Assembly: GCF_010119195.1 (NCBI RefSeq)
Contig: NZ_WRXL01000007.1
Coordinates: forward strand, 1 to 64,000
Length of the DNA: 64,000 bases
Direction: 5' to 3'
Origin: Haloarcula salina
GTDB taxonomy: Archaea > Halobacteriota > Halobacteria > Halobacteriales > Haloarculaceae
The position numbers and the translations under genes were made by a program. Within the stretch, counting starts at the first letter, position 1. Each line of letters starts with the position of its first letter. Shown one piece after another: positions 40,712 through 49,363 of the stretch. The notes beneath the pieces are model-generated. The model did not search any database, was not told the origin of the DNA, and saw nothing but the letters and a program-made list of their open reading frames with translations.

Positions 40712-41263
40712 ATGACATCGGACCTCGACAGGCGCGCGTTCGTCCGTGGAACCGCGACGCTCACCGGCGTCGGACTGTTGGCCGGCTGTAGCGGTGGCGA
40801 TGGCGGCAGTGGCGGCGACGGCGGCTCTGGCGACGGTAGCGACGGCGGCTCTGGCGGCGATGGCGATTCCGACGGCGGAAGCGGCGGCGGAGGGACCGTC
40901 GAGTCGAGCCAGGACGTGTCGGAGTACGTCGGCGCGTCGTCGAACTACGACGGTTCGACCGTCGTGATGGCCGGCCAGGACGAGGTGTCCGTCTCCGTCG
41001 GAGCCGACGGCAACGGGGGCGCGTTCGCGTTCGACCCGCCCGCGGTGAAGGTCTCGACCGGAACGACCGTCGTCTGGGAGTGGACCGGCGACGGCGGCGC
41101 GCACAACGTCGTCTCGGACGGCGACGGCCCGCTCGACTCCGGGACCGCCGTCACCGAGGCTGGAACCACCTACGAGTACACCTTCGAGGAGGCCGGGACG
41201 TACCTCTACTCCTGCGTGCCACACGAGAGTCTGGGCATGAAAGCAGCGGTCGTCGTCGAATAG
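40712..41263 (+). CDS. halocyanin (blue copper protein), Tat lipoprotein
   Basis: 183 residues. Tat motif and lipobox: DRRAFVRG and LLAGC. A Gly/Ser/Asp linker (about 28-65) tethers one plastocyanin-like domain. Cu ligands are visible as His in GGAHNVVSDG, then Cys, His and Met in YSCVPHESLGM. Halocyanins carry electrons at the outer membrane face. It is 900 bases from a second halocyanin gene with a related last domain. Confidence 0.92.
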   Translation: MTSDLDRRAFVRGTATLTGVGLLAGCSGGDGGSGGDGGSGDGSDGGSGGDGDSDGGSGGGGTVESSQDVSEYVGASSNYDGSTVVMAGQDEVSVSVGADGNGGAFAFDPPAVKVSTGTTVVWEWTGDGGAHNVVSDGDGPLDSGTAVTEAGTTYEYTFEEAGTYLYSCVPHESLGMKAAVVVE

Positions 41264-41276
41264 CCGGCGACCGCGC

Positions 41277-41579
41277 TCAGCGCGACCCGAACGACGACCC
41301 GCTCGTGACGTACAGCGAGTAGGCGATTATCGCGAAGCCCGCCGTCGTCAGCGCGTTCTCGAAGACGAGTGCCGACGCCGTCTCCAGCTTGAACAGCTGG
41401 TCGGCGACGCCGGCGAGCATCGACCCGGTCGTGACGGTCGCGAAGCCGACCGCGAGGTACGTCAGTCCCGTCGACCGCGTTTTCCGCGCCGCCCGAGCGG
41501 CGAAGTACGTGATGAGGCCGCCGAGAAGCACCGTCACTGTCTTGAACGCTATCACGAGGAGTGGGATGTCTCCGTTCAT
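41277..41579 (-). CDS. DUF7521-like three-helix membrane protein
   Basis: 100 residues with three membrane helices (IAFKTVTVLLGGLITYFAARAARKT at the first). I recognise this as the haloarchaeal DUF7521 type that usually follows a winged-helix gene, as here (ATGA overlap). Function unknown; perhaps a membrane sensor for the regulator. Confidence 0.75.
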   Translation of the reverse strand: MNGDIPLLVIAFKTVTVLLGGLITYFAARAARKTRSTGLTYLAVGFATVTTGSMLAGVADQLFKLETASALVFENALTTAGFAIIAYSLYVTSGSSFGSR

Positions 41580-41938
41580 AGTTCATCACTGACCCGGGAC
41601 CACAGGAGAGCGAGCCGGTCGCTCGGCGTCTCGTCGTCGGGCAGCACGTCGACCTCGAGGGAGCCGTCGTCGCCGAGGTCGACGAACACGCCGCCGCAGT
41701 CCCGGACGTAAGCGGTGGCGTGGTGGCCGTCGGCCCGTACGTCCGTCTGCTCGGCCACGAGACCCGCGTCGCTCAGTTGTTCGAGCTTCCGGTACGTGCT
41801 CGTCTGTGGGAGGTCACAGACCGACGCCACCTCTTTGGCCGGCAGCGGCTCGTCGAGCGCCCCGAGGATATCGCGGCAGTCAGGGTCTGCGAGGGCCTCG
41901 AACAGCGCTTGCCGCTCTGTTGCGTCGTCTTCGTGCAC
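41576..41938 (-). CDS. winged-helix transcriptional regulator (ArsR-like)
   Basis: 120 residues from GTG. Helix-turn-helix region ALADPDCRDILGALDEPLPAKEVASVCDLPQTSTYRKLEQL, then a small beta-rich tail. It is first in a two-gene unit with the DUF7521 gene. The frame is open further upstream but becomes basic and non-conserved in character, so the GTG is preferred. It is divergent from the second halocyanin gene, whose promoter holds a palindrome this protein might bind. Confidence 0.75.
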   Translation of the reverse strand: MHEDDATERQALFEALADPDCRDILGALDEPLPAKEVASVCDLPQTSTYRKLEQLSDAGLVAEQTDVRADGHHATAYVRDCGGVFVDLGDDGSLEVDVLPDDETPSDRLALLWSRVSDEL

Positions 41939-42098
41939 GGGAGACCTCCGGAGCCGTTCAGGGCAGTGCAGGTCCGAACTCGCGGCGCGGCCACGTGAAT
42001 CCAGCGGGTGGGTGACGCGGACTCCGTGGCCGCGGTGAGTTGGGGACGCGGACCACGGCTGAACCATAAAACACCGCAACCTAAAGGGCGGCCGTTTA

Positions 42099-42115
42099 TT
42101 TCCAGATTCTGGAAA
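42099..42115. promoter_or_regulatory. 8-1-8 palindrome next to the halocyanin promoter
   Basis: TTTCCAGA-T-TCTGGAAA is perfect. It begins within the TATA-like TTTATTT (42095-42101) and ends 46 bases before the halocyanin ATG at 42162. It lies in the 223-base divergent spacer shared with the winged-helix gene, so it is a good candidate operator for that regulator. Confidence 0.65.
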
Positions 42116-42161
42116 GCGGACGCCCCCTTTTCGGGCGTGGCCTGCCAACGGTCGACGTGCA

Positions 42162-43070
42162 ATGCCTCGGTCCTCCACCCGCAGACGGTTCCTCGCGAGC
42201 ACCGCCCTGTCGACCCTCGCTGTAACGGCCGGTTGCGTCTCGTCCGGCAATTCGGGCCAGTCGGGGAGTAGCAACGGAACGGCAACCGACACGGCCACGC
42301 CGACCGACACGGCCACGCCGACCGACACGGCCACGCCGTCGTCGACGCCCGATTCCCTCGACGACTGGCTCGCCGACGCGAACGGCTACGACGGCGGCGA
42401 GCCACAGCGCCACGGTCCCCGCGCCCGCCCGACGGTCATGGTCGGCGAGCCGACGGACGACGGGCTGGCGTTCGACCCGCCGGTCATCGAGGTCCCGCCG
42501 ATGACGAACGTCAGGTGGGACTGGACCGGCCACGGCGGCCAGCAGAACGTCGTCGCCCTGGACGGGACCTTCGACAGCGGCCGGACGAACGCCCAGTTGG
42601 GGACGGGCTATCACTACTTCTTCGAGGAGACCGGGGAGTACCGCTACGTCTCCGAACCCCACCGAGACGAGGGGATGAAAGGCGCGGTCATCGTGAAAGA
42701 ACCGCCATCCTCGGGCTACCCGAAAGTCGACGAGTGGCTCGTCGGGGCGGGGAACTTCGACGGTACGGTCGTCGACCGCACCGATGCCGACACCGCCACG
42801 GTCACCGCCGGAGCCGAGGGCAACGGCGGTCACTTCGGGTTCGCCCCGCCCGCTTTGAAAGTCTCGACCGGGACGACCGTCAGCTGGGAGTGGACCGGCG
42901 ACGGCGGCGCGCACAACGTCGTCTCGAAGGACGACGGCCCGCTCGACTCGGAACTGGTCGCGGAGGACGGCAGCGCCTACGAGCACACCTTCGAGGAGAC
43001 GGGGTCCTACCTGTATCACTGCGCTCCGCACCGGGCCCTCGGCATGCGGGGGGCAGTCGTCGTCGAGTAG
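42162..43070 (+). CDS. two-domain halocyanin, first domain with lost copper ligands
   Basis: 302 residues. Tat motif TRRRFLAST and lipobox VTAGC, then a Thr/Asp/Ala/Pro linker. Domain 1 (about 60-150) has GGQQNVV where a His is expected, and YVSEPHRDEGM where a Cys is expected. Domain 2 (about 185-302) is complete: GGAHNVV and YHCAPHRALGM. So only the second domain should bind a blue copper. Domain 2 is very close to the domain of the halocyanin at 40712, pointing to local duplication. Confidence 0.92.
   Translation: MPRSSTRRRFLASTALSTLAVTAGCVSSGNSGQSGSSNGTATDTATPTDTATPTDTATPSSTPDSLDDWLADANGYDGGEPQRHGPRARPTVMVGEPTDDGLAFDPPVIEVPPMTNVRWDWTGHGGQQNVVALDGTFDSGRTNAQLGTGYHYFFEETGEYRYVSEPHRDEGMKGAVIVKEPPSSGYPKVDEWLVGAGNFDGTVVDRTDADTATVTAGAEGNGGHFGFAPPALKVSTGTTVSWEWTGDGGAHNVVSKDDGPLDSELVAEDGSAYEHTFEETGSYLYHCAPHRALGMRGAVVVE
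42289..42336 (+). repeat. 18-bp tandem repeat in the halocyanin linker
   Basis: The unit ACGGCCACGCCGACCGAC is present about 2.7 times (starts near 42292, 42310 and 42328) and encodes TATPTD repeats in the linker between the lipid anchor and the first cupredoxin domain. It probably varies in number between strains by slippage. Confidence 0.7.
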
Positions 43071-43169
43071 GCGACTCCGGTCCGCGGTCACGGCTCCAGC
43101 TCCACCGTTCCTTCGGCTCCCCACTCTCGAAGTCACCGCACAATTCTGTGACGCGCCGGCGCGTTCCGC

Positions 43170-43943
43170 TCAGGGAATCTTGACGCTGTGTTTGAGCGTG
43201 CCGATGCCCTCGATCTCGACCTCGACCTCGTCGCCGTCTTCCATCGGGCCGACGCCCTCGGGCGTCCCGGTCGCGATCACGTCGCCGGGTTCGAGGGTCA
43301 TGTAGGACGTGATCTCCGCGATGAGTTCGGGGACCGAGAAGATGAGGTGGTCCCGCGAGGAGGACTGCTTCGTCTCGCCGTTCAGGCGGAGTTCGATGCT
43401 CGCGTCCTCGGGGACGTGCTCCGGCGTCGCCACGAGCGGCCCGATGGGGCAGGCGTTGTCGAAGGCCTTCCCGCGGACCCAGTTTTGCTCTCGCTCCTGG
43501 TCGTCGCGGTTGGAGATGTCGTTGACGCAGGTGTAGCCCGCGACCACGTCCATCGCCCCCTTCTCGGTGACGTTCCTGCACTGCTCGCCGATGACGACCC
43601 CCAGTTCGGCCTCGTAGTCGATGCGCTCCTTGCCGGAGGGCATCGTGAGGTGCTTGCCGTGGGAGGCGACGGCGTTGGGCGCTTTGAGAAAGAGCATCGG
43701 TCGGTCGGGTACGTCCGATCCCATCTCGTCGGCGTGGTCCGCGTAGTTGCGCCCGATGCAGACGACTTTCGTCGGCTCGCAGGGCGGGAGGATGTCCACC
43801 TCGTCGGGGTCGTAGGACTCGTCCCCGAACGCGATGCGACCGTACGGCCCGGCGGCGGCGGTGACGACGGGCTCGCCGTCTTCGACGGTCCAGCGCCCGC
43901 CGCGGACGTTGCCCGCGGTGTCACGGAATCGAACGCGCTTCAT
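43170..43943 (-). CDS. fumarylacetoacetate hydrolase family protein
   Basis: 257 residues. FAH fold with the metal site in DYEAELGVVIGEQ (Glu), IGRNYADHADEMG, the Asp of NDISNRDDQ, and the catalytic loop GTPEGVGPMEDGDEVEVEIEGIG. Such proteins cleave C-C bonds or decarboxylate and tautomerise dicarbonyl acids (for example in aromatic degradation). The substrate is not specified by neighbours. Confidence 0.92.
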   Translation of the reverse strand: MKRVRFRDTAGNVRGGRWTVEDGEPVVTAAAGPYGRIAFGDESYDPDEVDILPPCEPTKVVCIGRNYADHADEMGSDVPDRPMLFLKAPNAVASHGKHLTMPSGKERIDYEAELGVVIGEQCRNVTEKGAMDVVAGYTCVNDISNRDDQEREQNWVRGKAFDNACPIGPLVATPEHVPEDASIELRLNGETKQSSSRDHLIFSVPELIAEITSYMTLEPGDVIATGTPEGVGPMEDGDEVEVEIEGIGTLKHSVKIP

Positions 43944-44103
43944 GTCACTGTTCTCTCAGGGCCGACGGATAAGCGTTTAGGAGGGGGAATCCGCCGTTTG
44001 CCAGCCGTTCGACGCTCGTCTACGCTGATTTCGTCAGGTGCGGTGACGGCGGCCGATGGCGTGACCGAACGGCTTTTGAGACGGGCCGGGCTACGCTGGG
44101 CCG

Positions 44104-44838
44104 ATGAACGTCCTCGTCGTCGGTGCCGGCGCGATGGGCCGCTGGTTCGCGCGCACCGTCCGAGAGCACGCCGACGCGTCCGTCGCCTTCAGCGACGTCG
44201 ACGCGGCCGCGGCGGAAGCCGCCGCCGCGGCGGTCGGCGGCCGGGCGGTCGAGCGGGACGCCGCGGAGACCTTCGACGTGGTCTGTATCGCCGTTCCGAT
44301 GCCCGTCGCCGAGACGGCCATCGCCGAGTTCGCCCCGCTCGCCACGGGCGCTATCGCGGACGTGACCGGGAGCATGGCCGGCCCCATCGCGGCGATGCGC
44401 GAGGCCGCGCCGGACGGGCAGCGACTCAGCCTCCACCCGCTGTTCGCGCCCGAGAACGCCCCCGGGAACGTCGCCGCCGTCACCGACGCGCCCGGCCCGG
44501 AGGCCGACGCCGTCGTCGACGCTATCGCCGCCGCGGGCAACGACTGCTTCGAGACGACGGCTTCGGAACACGACCGGGCGATGGAGACCGTCCAGGCGAG
44601 CGCCCACGCGGCGGTCCTCGCGTTCGCGATGGCCGCCGACGACGTGCCCGAGCGCTTCCAGACGCCGATTTCGGCCGGCCTGTTCGATCTCGTCGCACAG
44701 GTCACCGGCGGCGATGCGCGGGTGTACGCCGACATCCAGGAGACCTTCGACGGCGCGGCCGACGTGGCCGCTGCCGCGCGCCGTCTCGCCGACGCCGACG
44801 CGGACGCCTTCGCCGACATCTACGACCAGCTCTCATGA
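44104..44838 (+). CDS. tyrA: prephenate/arogenate dehydrogenase
   Basis: 244 residues. Rossmann motif VLVVGAGAMGRWFARTV; the catalytic His is probably in SLHPLFAPENAPGN, and SEHDRAME is a second family hallmark. It makes 4-hydroxyphenylpyruvate for tyrosine synthesis. The stop overlaps the start of the Rsm22-like gene (ATGA). Confidence 0.88.
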   Translation: MNVLVVGAGAMGRWFARTVREHADASVAFSDVDAAAAEAAAAAVGGRAVERDAAETFDVVCIAVPMPVAETAIAEFAPLATGAIADVTGSMAGPIAAMREAAPDGQRLSLHPLFAPENAPGNVAAVTDAPGPEADAVVDAIAAAGNDCFETTASEHDRAMETVQASAHAAVLAFAMAADDVPERFQTPISAGLFDLVAQVTGGDARVYADIQETFDGAADVAAAARRLADADADAFADIYDQLS

Positions 44839-46280
44839 ACCAGGACACGCGCCGCCAGGTCCGCGAGAACGCCCAGTACCTCCGGAACGTCCGACCGCTC
44901 GACCCCGAGGAGATCCACGAGTACGTCGAGGGGGAGCCACACCCGGCAGTCGTCCGGCAGGTGCTCCGCGAGGAGGCGTTCGACCTCGGACTCGTCGAGC
45001 GCGACGACGGCACGTTCGTCCCCGCGCCCGACGGTCGCCTCTCCGTCTCGTTCGACGGCGTCGAGCGGTTCCCCGACGACCACGAACAGCGCGTCCTCGA
45101 CCTCCTCAGCGAGTGGGGCGGCATCGAGTGGGACCGCGGCGACAGCGGCGACCGCCTCCGCGAGCGCATCCGGGACATCAAGGAGCGCTACCTCCGCGGC
45201 CAGGGCGTCGAGTACGACGAACTGACCGCGCTGGGCTACGCCGTCTACCACCTCCCGGACTACTACGCGGTGGCGTCGCACGTCCTCGCCGACCTCGCGG
45301 CCGACGGCCTGCTCCCCTCCCAGCTTCGCGTGTTGGACGTGGGAGCCGGGGTCGGCGGCCCGGCGCTCGCCCTGCTCGACCTGCTTCCCGACGACGCGCT
45401 GCTCGACTACCACGCCGTCGAGCCGAGCGCCGCCGCGGACGTGCTCGAAGCGATGCTCGACGACGTGGACGGGAACGTCCGCTGGGAAGTCCACCGAGAC
45501 CTGGCAGAGGACTTCGACCCCGAGGGAGCGCTCGACGCGACGAGCCGCGGCGACGGCGACGACGCCGACGCGTTCGACCTCGTCGTCTTCGGGAACGTCC
45601 TCAGCGAACTCGACGACCCGAGCGCCGTGGCGCGGCGCTACCTCGACGCGCTGGCCGACGACGGGACGCTGTTGGCGCTCGCCCCGGCCGACCGCAACAC
45701 GGCTCTCGGGCTCCGCGAGGTGGAGCGCGACCTGGCCGACGACGGGCCGGCGACGGTCTACGCGCCGACCGTGCGGCTGTGGCCCCACCAGTCGCCCGAG
45801 AGCGAGTCGTGGTCGTTCGACCGCAAACCCGATATCGAGGTCCCGTCGATGCAGAAGCGCCTCGACGACGCCGGCGGCGGCACGGGCGAGTTCGTCAACA
45901 CCGACGTGCAGTACGCCTACAGCGTCCTCCGCCGTGACGGCCGCACGGGGTTCGACGTGACGCCGGACCGCGGGACCCACGCGCCGATGGCCGACGCCGA
46001 GCAGTACGTCACCGACCGCGTGAACCTCCTCGCGATCAAACTCAGCCACGACCTTTCCGAGCGCGAGGGCGCGAACCCGCTGTTCCTGCTGGGCGACGGG
46101 AGCCAGGCGGTCGACCACTTCGCGGTCGTCACCGAGGCGTCGGTGCTGAACGAGGACCTCCGGCGGGCCGACTACGGCGACCTGCTCGCCTTCGAGAACG
46201 CGCTCGTCCTGTGGAACGACGACGAGGGGGCGTACAACGTCGTCGTCGACGCCGAGACGGTCGTCGACCGGGCGCGGTAA
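44835..46280 (+). CDS. Rsm22-like ribosomal small-subunit methyltransferase family protein
   Basis: 481 residues. SAM-binding motif VLDVGAGVGGPALALL (about residues 170-185), then FDLVVFGNVLSELDDP. The region YLRGQGVEYDELTALGYAVYHLPDYYAVASHVL matches the layout of Rsm22/METTL17 proteins, which assist mitochondrial small-subunit assembly. Mitochondrial members carry an Fe-S cluster bound by cysteines, but I see no cysteine in this protein at all, so the cluster must be absent. Translationally coupled to tyrA. Confidence 0.7.
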   Translation: MNQDTRRQVRENAQYLRNVRPLDPEEIHEYVEGEPHPAVVRQVLREEAFDLGLVERDDGTFVPAPDGRLSVSFDGVERFPDDHEQRVLDLLSEWGGIEWDRGDSGDRLRERIRDIKERYLRGQGVEYDELTALGYAVYHLPDYYAVASHVLADLAADGLLPSQLRVLDVGAGVGGPALALLDLLPDDALLDYHAVEPSAAADVLEAMLDDVDGNVRWEVHRDLAEDFDPEGALDATSRGDGDDADAFDLVVFGNVLSELDDPSAVARRYLDALADDGTLLALAPADRNTALGLREVERDLADDGPATVYAPTVRLWPHQSPESESWSFDRKPDIEVPSMQKRLDDAGGGTGEFVNTDVQYAYSVLRRDGRTGFDVTPDRGTHAPMADAEQYVTDRVNLLAIKLSHDLSEREGANPLFLLGDGSQAVDHFAVVTEASVLNEDLRRADYGDLLAFENALVLWNDDEGAYNVVVDAETVVDRAR

Positions 46281-46355
46281 CGCCGCGTCGCGCCGAACGC
46301 GGCAGCCTCGGGCACCCAGCGGTGGCCTTTTCTCGGCGACGGCCCGACGGAGGGT

Positions 46356-47186
46356 ATGGACCAGCCGACCATCTTGCTGACGAACGACGACGGGATCGAG
46401 AGCGTCGGCTTCAGAGCGCTGTACGACGCGCTCTCGGAAATCGGCGACGTGACGGCGGTCGCGCCGGCGAACGACCAGAGCGCGGTCGGCCGGGCAATCT
46501 CCCACGAGGTGACCGTCCGCGAGTACGACCTCGGCTACGCCGTCGAGGGGACGCCGTCGGACTGCGTCGTCGCGGGGCTGGAGGCGCTCGTCACCGACGC
46601 CGACCTCGTCGTCGCGGGCTGTAACCGCGGCGCGAACCTCGGCGCGTACGTCCTCGGGCGGTCCGGGACCGTCAGCGCCGCCGTCGAGGCGACGTTCTTC
46701 GACGTGCCGGCGATGGCCGTCTCGATGTACATCCCGGTCCGCGAGGACGCCGCGTTCTCCGACATCGAGGCCAACGGCGACAGCTACGCAGAGGCCGCCC
46801 GGGCGACGCGCTACCTCGCCGACCACGCGCTCGGCGCGGGCGTCTTCGAGCAGTGCGACTACCTGAACATCAACGCCCCCGTCGCGGAGTGGGGCCGCGC
46901 CCCCATCGAGATCACGCGTCCCTCGCACCTCTACGAGATGGACGCGGTCAAGAACGGCGACGCCGTGACCCTGCACGACCGCATCTGGGAGCACATGGCC
47001 GATGGCGACATCCCGGACCCCGAGGGGACCGACCGCCGGGCCGTCGTCGACGGGAAGGTGAGCGTCTCGCCGCTGACCGCGCCCCACACCACCGAACACC
47101 ACGAGGCCCTCGACGCGCTCGCGGAGACGTACGACAGCGACGAGGACGAGGCCGACGGCGACGCCGCCGACGGAGACGCCGACTGA
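46356..47186 (+). CDS. surE: 5'/3'-nucleotidase SurE
   Basis: 276 residues. Metal site LLTNDDGIES (Asp pair), Ser/Asn in PANDQSAVGRAIS and CNRGANLG. The family dephosphorylates nucleoside monophosphates under stress and is common in archaea. The C-terminus ends in an acidic Asp/Ala/Gly repeat. The EamA gene follows after 5 bases, so the two may be co-transcribed. Confidence 0.94.
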   Translation: MDQPTILLTNDDGIESVGFRALYDALSEIGDVTAVAPANDQSAVGRAISHEVTVREYDLGYAVEGTPSDCVVAGLEALVTDADLVVAGCNRGANLGAYVLGRSGTVSAAVEATFFDVPAMAVSMYIPVREDAAFSDIEANGDSYAEAARATRYLADHALGAGVFEQCDYLNINAPVAEWGRAPIEITRPSHLYEMDAVKNGDAVTLHDRIWEHMADGDIPDPEGTDRRAVVDGKVSVSPLTAPHTTEHHEALDALAETYDSDEDEADGDAADGDAD

Positions 47187-47191
47187 CGCGG

Positions 47192-48115
47192 ATGCGGTTC
47201 CGAAACGCCATCCTGTTCGTGGCGCTCGCCGTCGCCTGGGGCAGCGCCTTCACCGCGATCAAGGCCGGGCTGGCGTACTTCCCGCCGGTCCTGTTCGCGG
47301 CGTTCCGGTACGACCTCGCCGGCGTCATGATGCTCGGCTACGCCGCGGTCGTGACCGACCAGTGGCTGCCCCGCTCCCGGGCCGACTGGGCGGTCGTCGG
47401 CATCGGCGGGACCCTCATGATCGCGGCCTACCACGCCCTGCTGTTCGTCGGCGAACTGGGGACCACGAGCGCCGCCGCTGCCATCGTCGTCAGCCTCTCG
47501 CCCATCCTCACCACCGGGTTCGCGCGGGCGTTCCTCCCCGACGAGCGGCTCACGCCGCTCGGCATCGTCGGCCTGCTCGTCGGCTTCCTCGGCGTCGTCG
47601 CCCTGAGCAACCCAGATCCCGGAAACCTGCTCGACCCCCGGACCGTGTCGCTGTCGCTGGTGTTCCTCGCCGCCGCCTGCTTCGCGCTCGGGAGCGTCCT
47701 CACCAGGCGCTTCGACGACGACCTCGCAATCGAGACGATGGAGGCGTGGTCGATGCTCCTCGGCGCGCTCCTCATGCACGGTATCAGCGCCGCGCTGTCC
47801 GAGTCGGTCGCCGACGTCCGCTGGACGGGCGAGGCGCTGCTGGCCCTGTCGTACCTCGTCGTCGTCGCGAGTGCCCTCGGCTTCCTGATCTACTTCGACC
47901 TGCTCGAACGGCTCGGTCCCATCGAGATCAACCTCGTCTCCTACGCCGCCCCGGTCGTCGCCGCCGCGACCGGCCTCCTCGTCCTCGGGGAGACGCCGAC
48001 GGTCGCCACCGGCGTCGGGTTCGCCTGTATCCTCGTCGGGTTCGGCTTGCTGAAACGCGACGCGCTCAGGACGGAACTCGCGCGCCTCGGCGGCGCTCCG
48101 AACCGGAGCGACTGA
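47192..48115 (+). CDS. EamA/DMT-family transporter
   Basis: 307 residues, ten membrane helices in two EamA repeats (FVALAVAWGSAFTAIKAGLAYFPP, then FRYDLAGVMML; second half LALSYLVVVASALGFLIYFDLLERLGP and LVLGETPT). Drug/metabolite efflux superfamily; substrate unknown. The ATG at 47192 is chosen; upstream codons are a shadow of surE. Confidence 0.92.
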   Translation: MRFRNAILFVALAVAWGSAFTAIKAGLAYFPPVLFAAFRYDLAGVMMLGYAAVVTDQWLPRSRADWAVVGIGGTLMIAAYHALLFVGELGTTSAAAAIVVSLSPILTTGFARAFLPDERLTPLGIVGLLVGFLGVVALSNPDPGNLLDPRTVSLSLVFLAAACFALGSVLTRRFDDDLAIETMEAWSMLLGALLMHGISAALSESVADVRWTGEALLALSYLVVVASALGFLIYFDLLERLGPIEINLVSYAAPVVAAATGLLVLGETPTVATGVGFACILVGFGLLKRDALRTELARLGGAPNRSD

Positions 48116-48232
48116 ACCCAGCGGCCTCGTCGGGGCCACGCAGTGCCGACTCTGGCGCGCCCTCGTCGGCAGTCGTCCACGTGGACGAGGAGCGGGCGTC
48201 AGACGTTCTATCCGAGATCAATATGCAGGGAA

Positions 48233-48243
48233 TAATTATATAC
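48233..48243 (+). promoter_or_regulatory. TATA box of a 43-residue membrane protein gene
   Basis: TAATTATATAC lies 21-31 bases before the ATG at 48264. It is one of the clearest TATA boxes in the window. Confidence 0.6.
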
Positions 48244-48263
48244 TATCGGAGAGAGGAGTCGGT

Positions 48264-48395
48264 ATGGTGGTCAACGGGGGACCGACGGTACTGCTCTGGC
48301 TCGTCGCCGCGTGGCTCCTGGCGAGCGGCCTGTTTCTCGCGCTCCTGTACGCCTCCGGCGAGCGGGACCGCGGCCGACGGACGCGTCCCGAGTGA
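48264..48395 (+). CDS. 43-residue single-helix membrane protein
   Basis: MVVNGGPTVLLWLVAAWLL and on through a hydrophobic helix to LALLY, then the basic tail SGERDRGRRTRPE. It is short enough to be missed by length filters, but the TATA spacing fits a leaderless gene and the composition is that of a membrane micro-protein. Unknown function. Confidence 0.55.
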   Translation: MVVNGGPTVLLWLVAAWLLASGLFLALLYASGERDRGRRTRPE

Positions 48396-48549
48396 CGCAT
48401 CGCGGGTTCGAACGATCGAATCGGCCAGTCCGAACGGTCAGTTCTGCACCCTCCCTGAACGGCCAACCGGGGCGTCTGACGAGCGTCTGACGCGCCGTCG
48501 ACGAACCCACCGCTGTCTGTCGGTTTTCACTTTCGGCGTGGATTGCGTG

Positions 48550-48558
48550 GGTATATAC
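48550..48558 (+). promoter_or_regulatory. TATA box of the 46-residue zinc-ribbon gene
   Basis: GGTATATAC lies 24-32 bases before the ATG at 48582. An in-frame ATG at 48570 lies only 12-20 bases after it and is therefore less likely. Confidence 0.55.
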
Positions 48559-48581
48559 CGTCTGCTCGCATGGCTTCGGGT

Positions 48582-48722
48582 ATGATCGAGCGACTGAGAC
48601 AGGCCGTCGCGTCTCGACAGCAGTCACACCGGGAGTGTCGCCGCTGCGGGACGACCGTCGAATCCAGTGCGGCCACCTGTCCGGTCTGTGACTCCGGCGA
48701 CATCGTGCAGTACGAACTCTGA
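48582..48722 (+). CDS. 46-residue zinc-ribbon protein
   Basis: MIERLRQAVASRQQSHRE followed by CRRCG and CPVCD, a compact four-cysteine ribbon, ending IVQYEL. Below common length cut-offs, but with a well-placed TATA box and both CxxC knuckles. Similar small zinc proteins are abundant in haloarchaea and several are known to be expressed; the role is unknown. Confidence 0.7.
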   Translation: MIERLRQAVASRQQSHRECRRCGTTVESSAATCPVCDSGDIVQYEL

Positions 48723-48824
48723 TCGCCGGCCGAACGAGTGGAGAATGCCGGATGTCACGCCGACTTACTACGTTGTTACCGACCGTCTACGGTGACTCGA
48801 GCGGAGAATACCGTGATCGGTCGC

Positions 48825-49238
48825 TCACTCCTCGACTGGTTCCCACACGTCCGACGTGATTTTCGCGTCCGGGTTGTCTGGGTGTGTCACGGTGAGCCGA
48901 TCGCCGGCTTCGACCGAAACGAGGTCGACAGGGTTTCTCTCGGCGTGATTCCGCGTCGGATAGGTGAACGGCCGCGAGCGCCGGGGCAATTCGCCGACTG
49001 AGGGACACTTCGGCGGCGCGACGACGTCGTCGGCGAACCCGTCGGTGTGGATCTGGGACTGGGGCTTGTCCTGGCCCCGCGTGTCGAACCAGTCGAGACA
49101 CCGGCGTCCGACGGAGAGAGACTCGACGACCGAGCGCAGTCGCTGTCTCGCCCGGTCGAGGAGAGGCGGGGGCGACCCGTCGCCCTCGGGCACATCGCTC
49201 CCAGCACCCCGTTGCTCGTCCATGGGAGTGAGACTCAT
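48825..49238 (-). CDS. unrecognised haloarchaeal protein
   Basis: 137 residues from the ATG at 49236-49238; a TTG two codons earlier is also in frame. No membrane segment, no clear motif; a mixed-charge N-terminal half (DRARQRLRSVVESLSVGRRCLDWFD) and a C-terminal half ending VSVEAGDRLTVTHPDNPDAKITSDVWEPVEE. I do not recognise a family. The orientation and codon use fit a gene, but expression evidence is absent. Confidence 0.5.
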   Translation of the reverse strand: MSLTPMDEQRGAGSDVPEGDGSPPPLLDRARQRLRSVVESLSVGRRCLDWFDTRGQDKPQSQIHTDGFADDVVAPPKCPSVGELPRRSRPFTYPTRNHAERNPVDLVSVEAGDRLTVTHPDNPDAKITSDVWEPVEE

Positions 49239-49363
49239 ACGCAAAGGTATGGAATCGCACTACAAAACGGTTGTGTCGGGCCCGAACATCCGGGCCGGTA
49301 TCCCTGATTGCTGGCGGGGTTCCTCGCGCGGTCGGTCGGCGGAGTTCCTCGCTCCTGACCGCC

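Noticed and set aside
42289-42336. Short CRISPR-like array
   Set aside because: The repeats are contiguous 18-mers without spacers and encode a protein linker.
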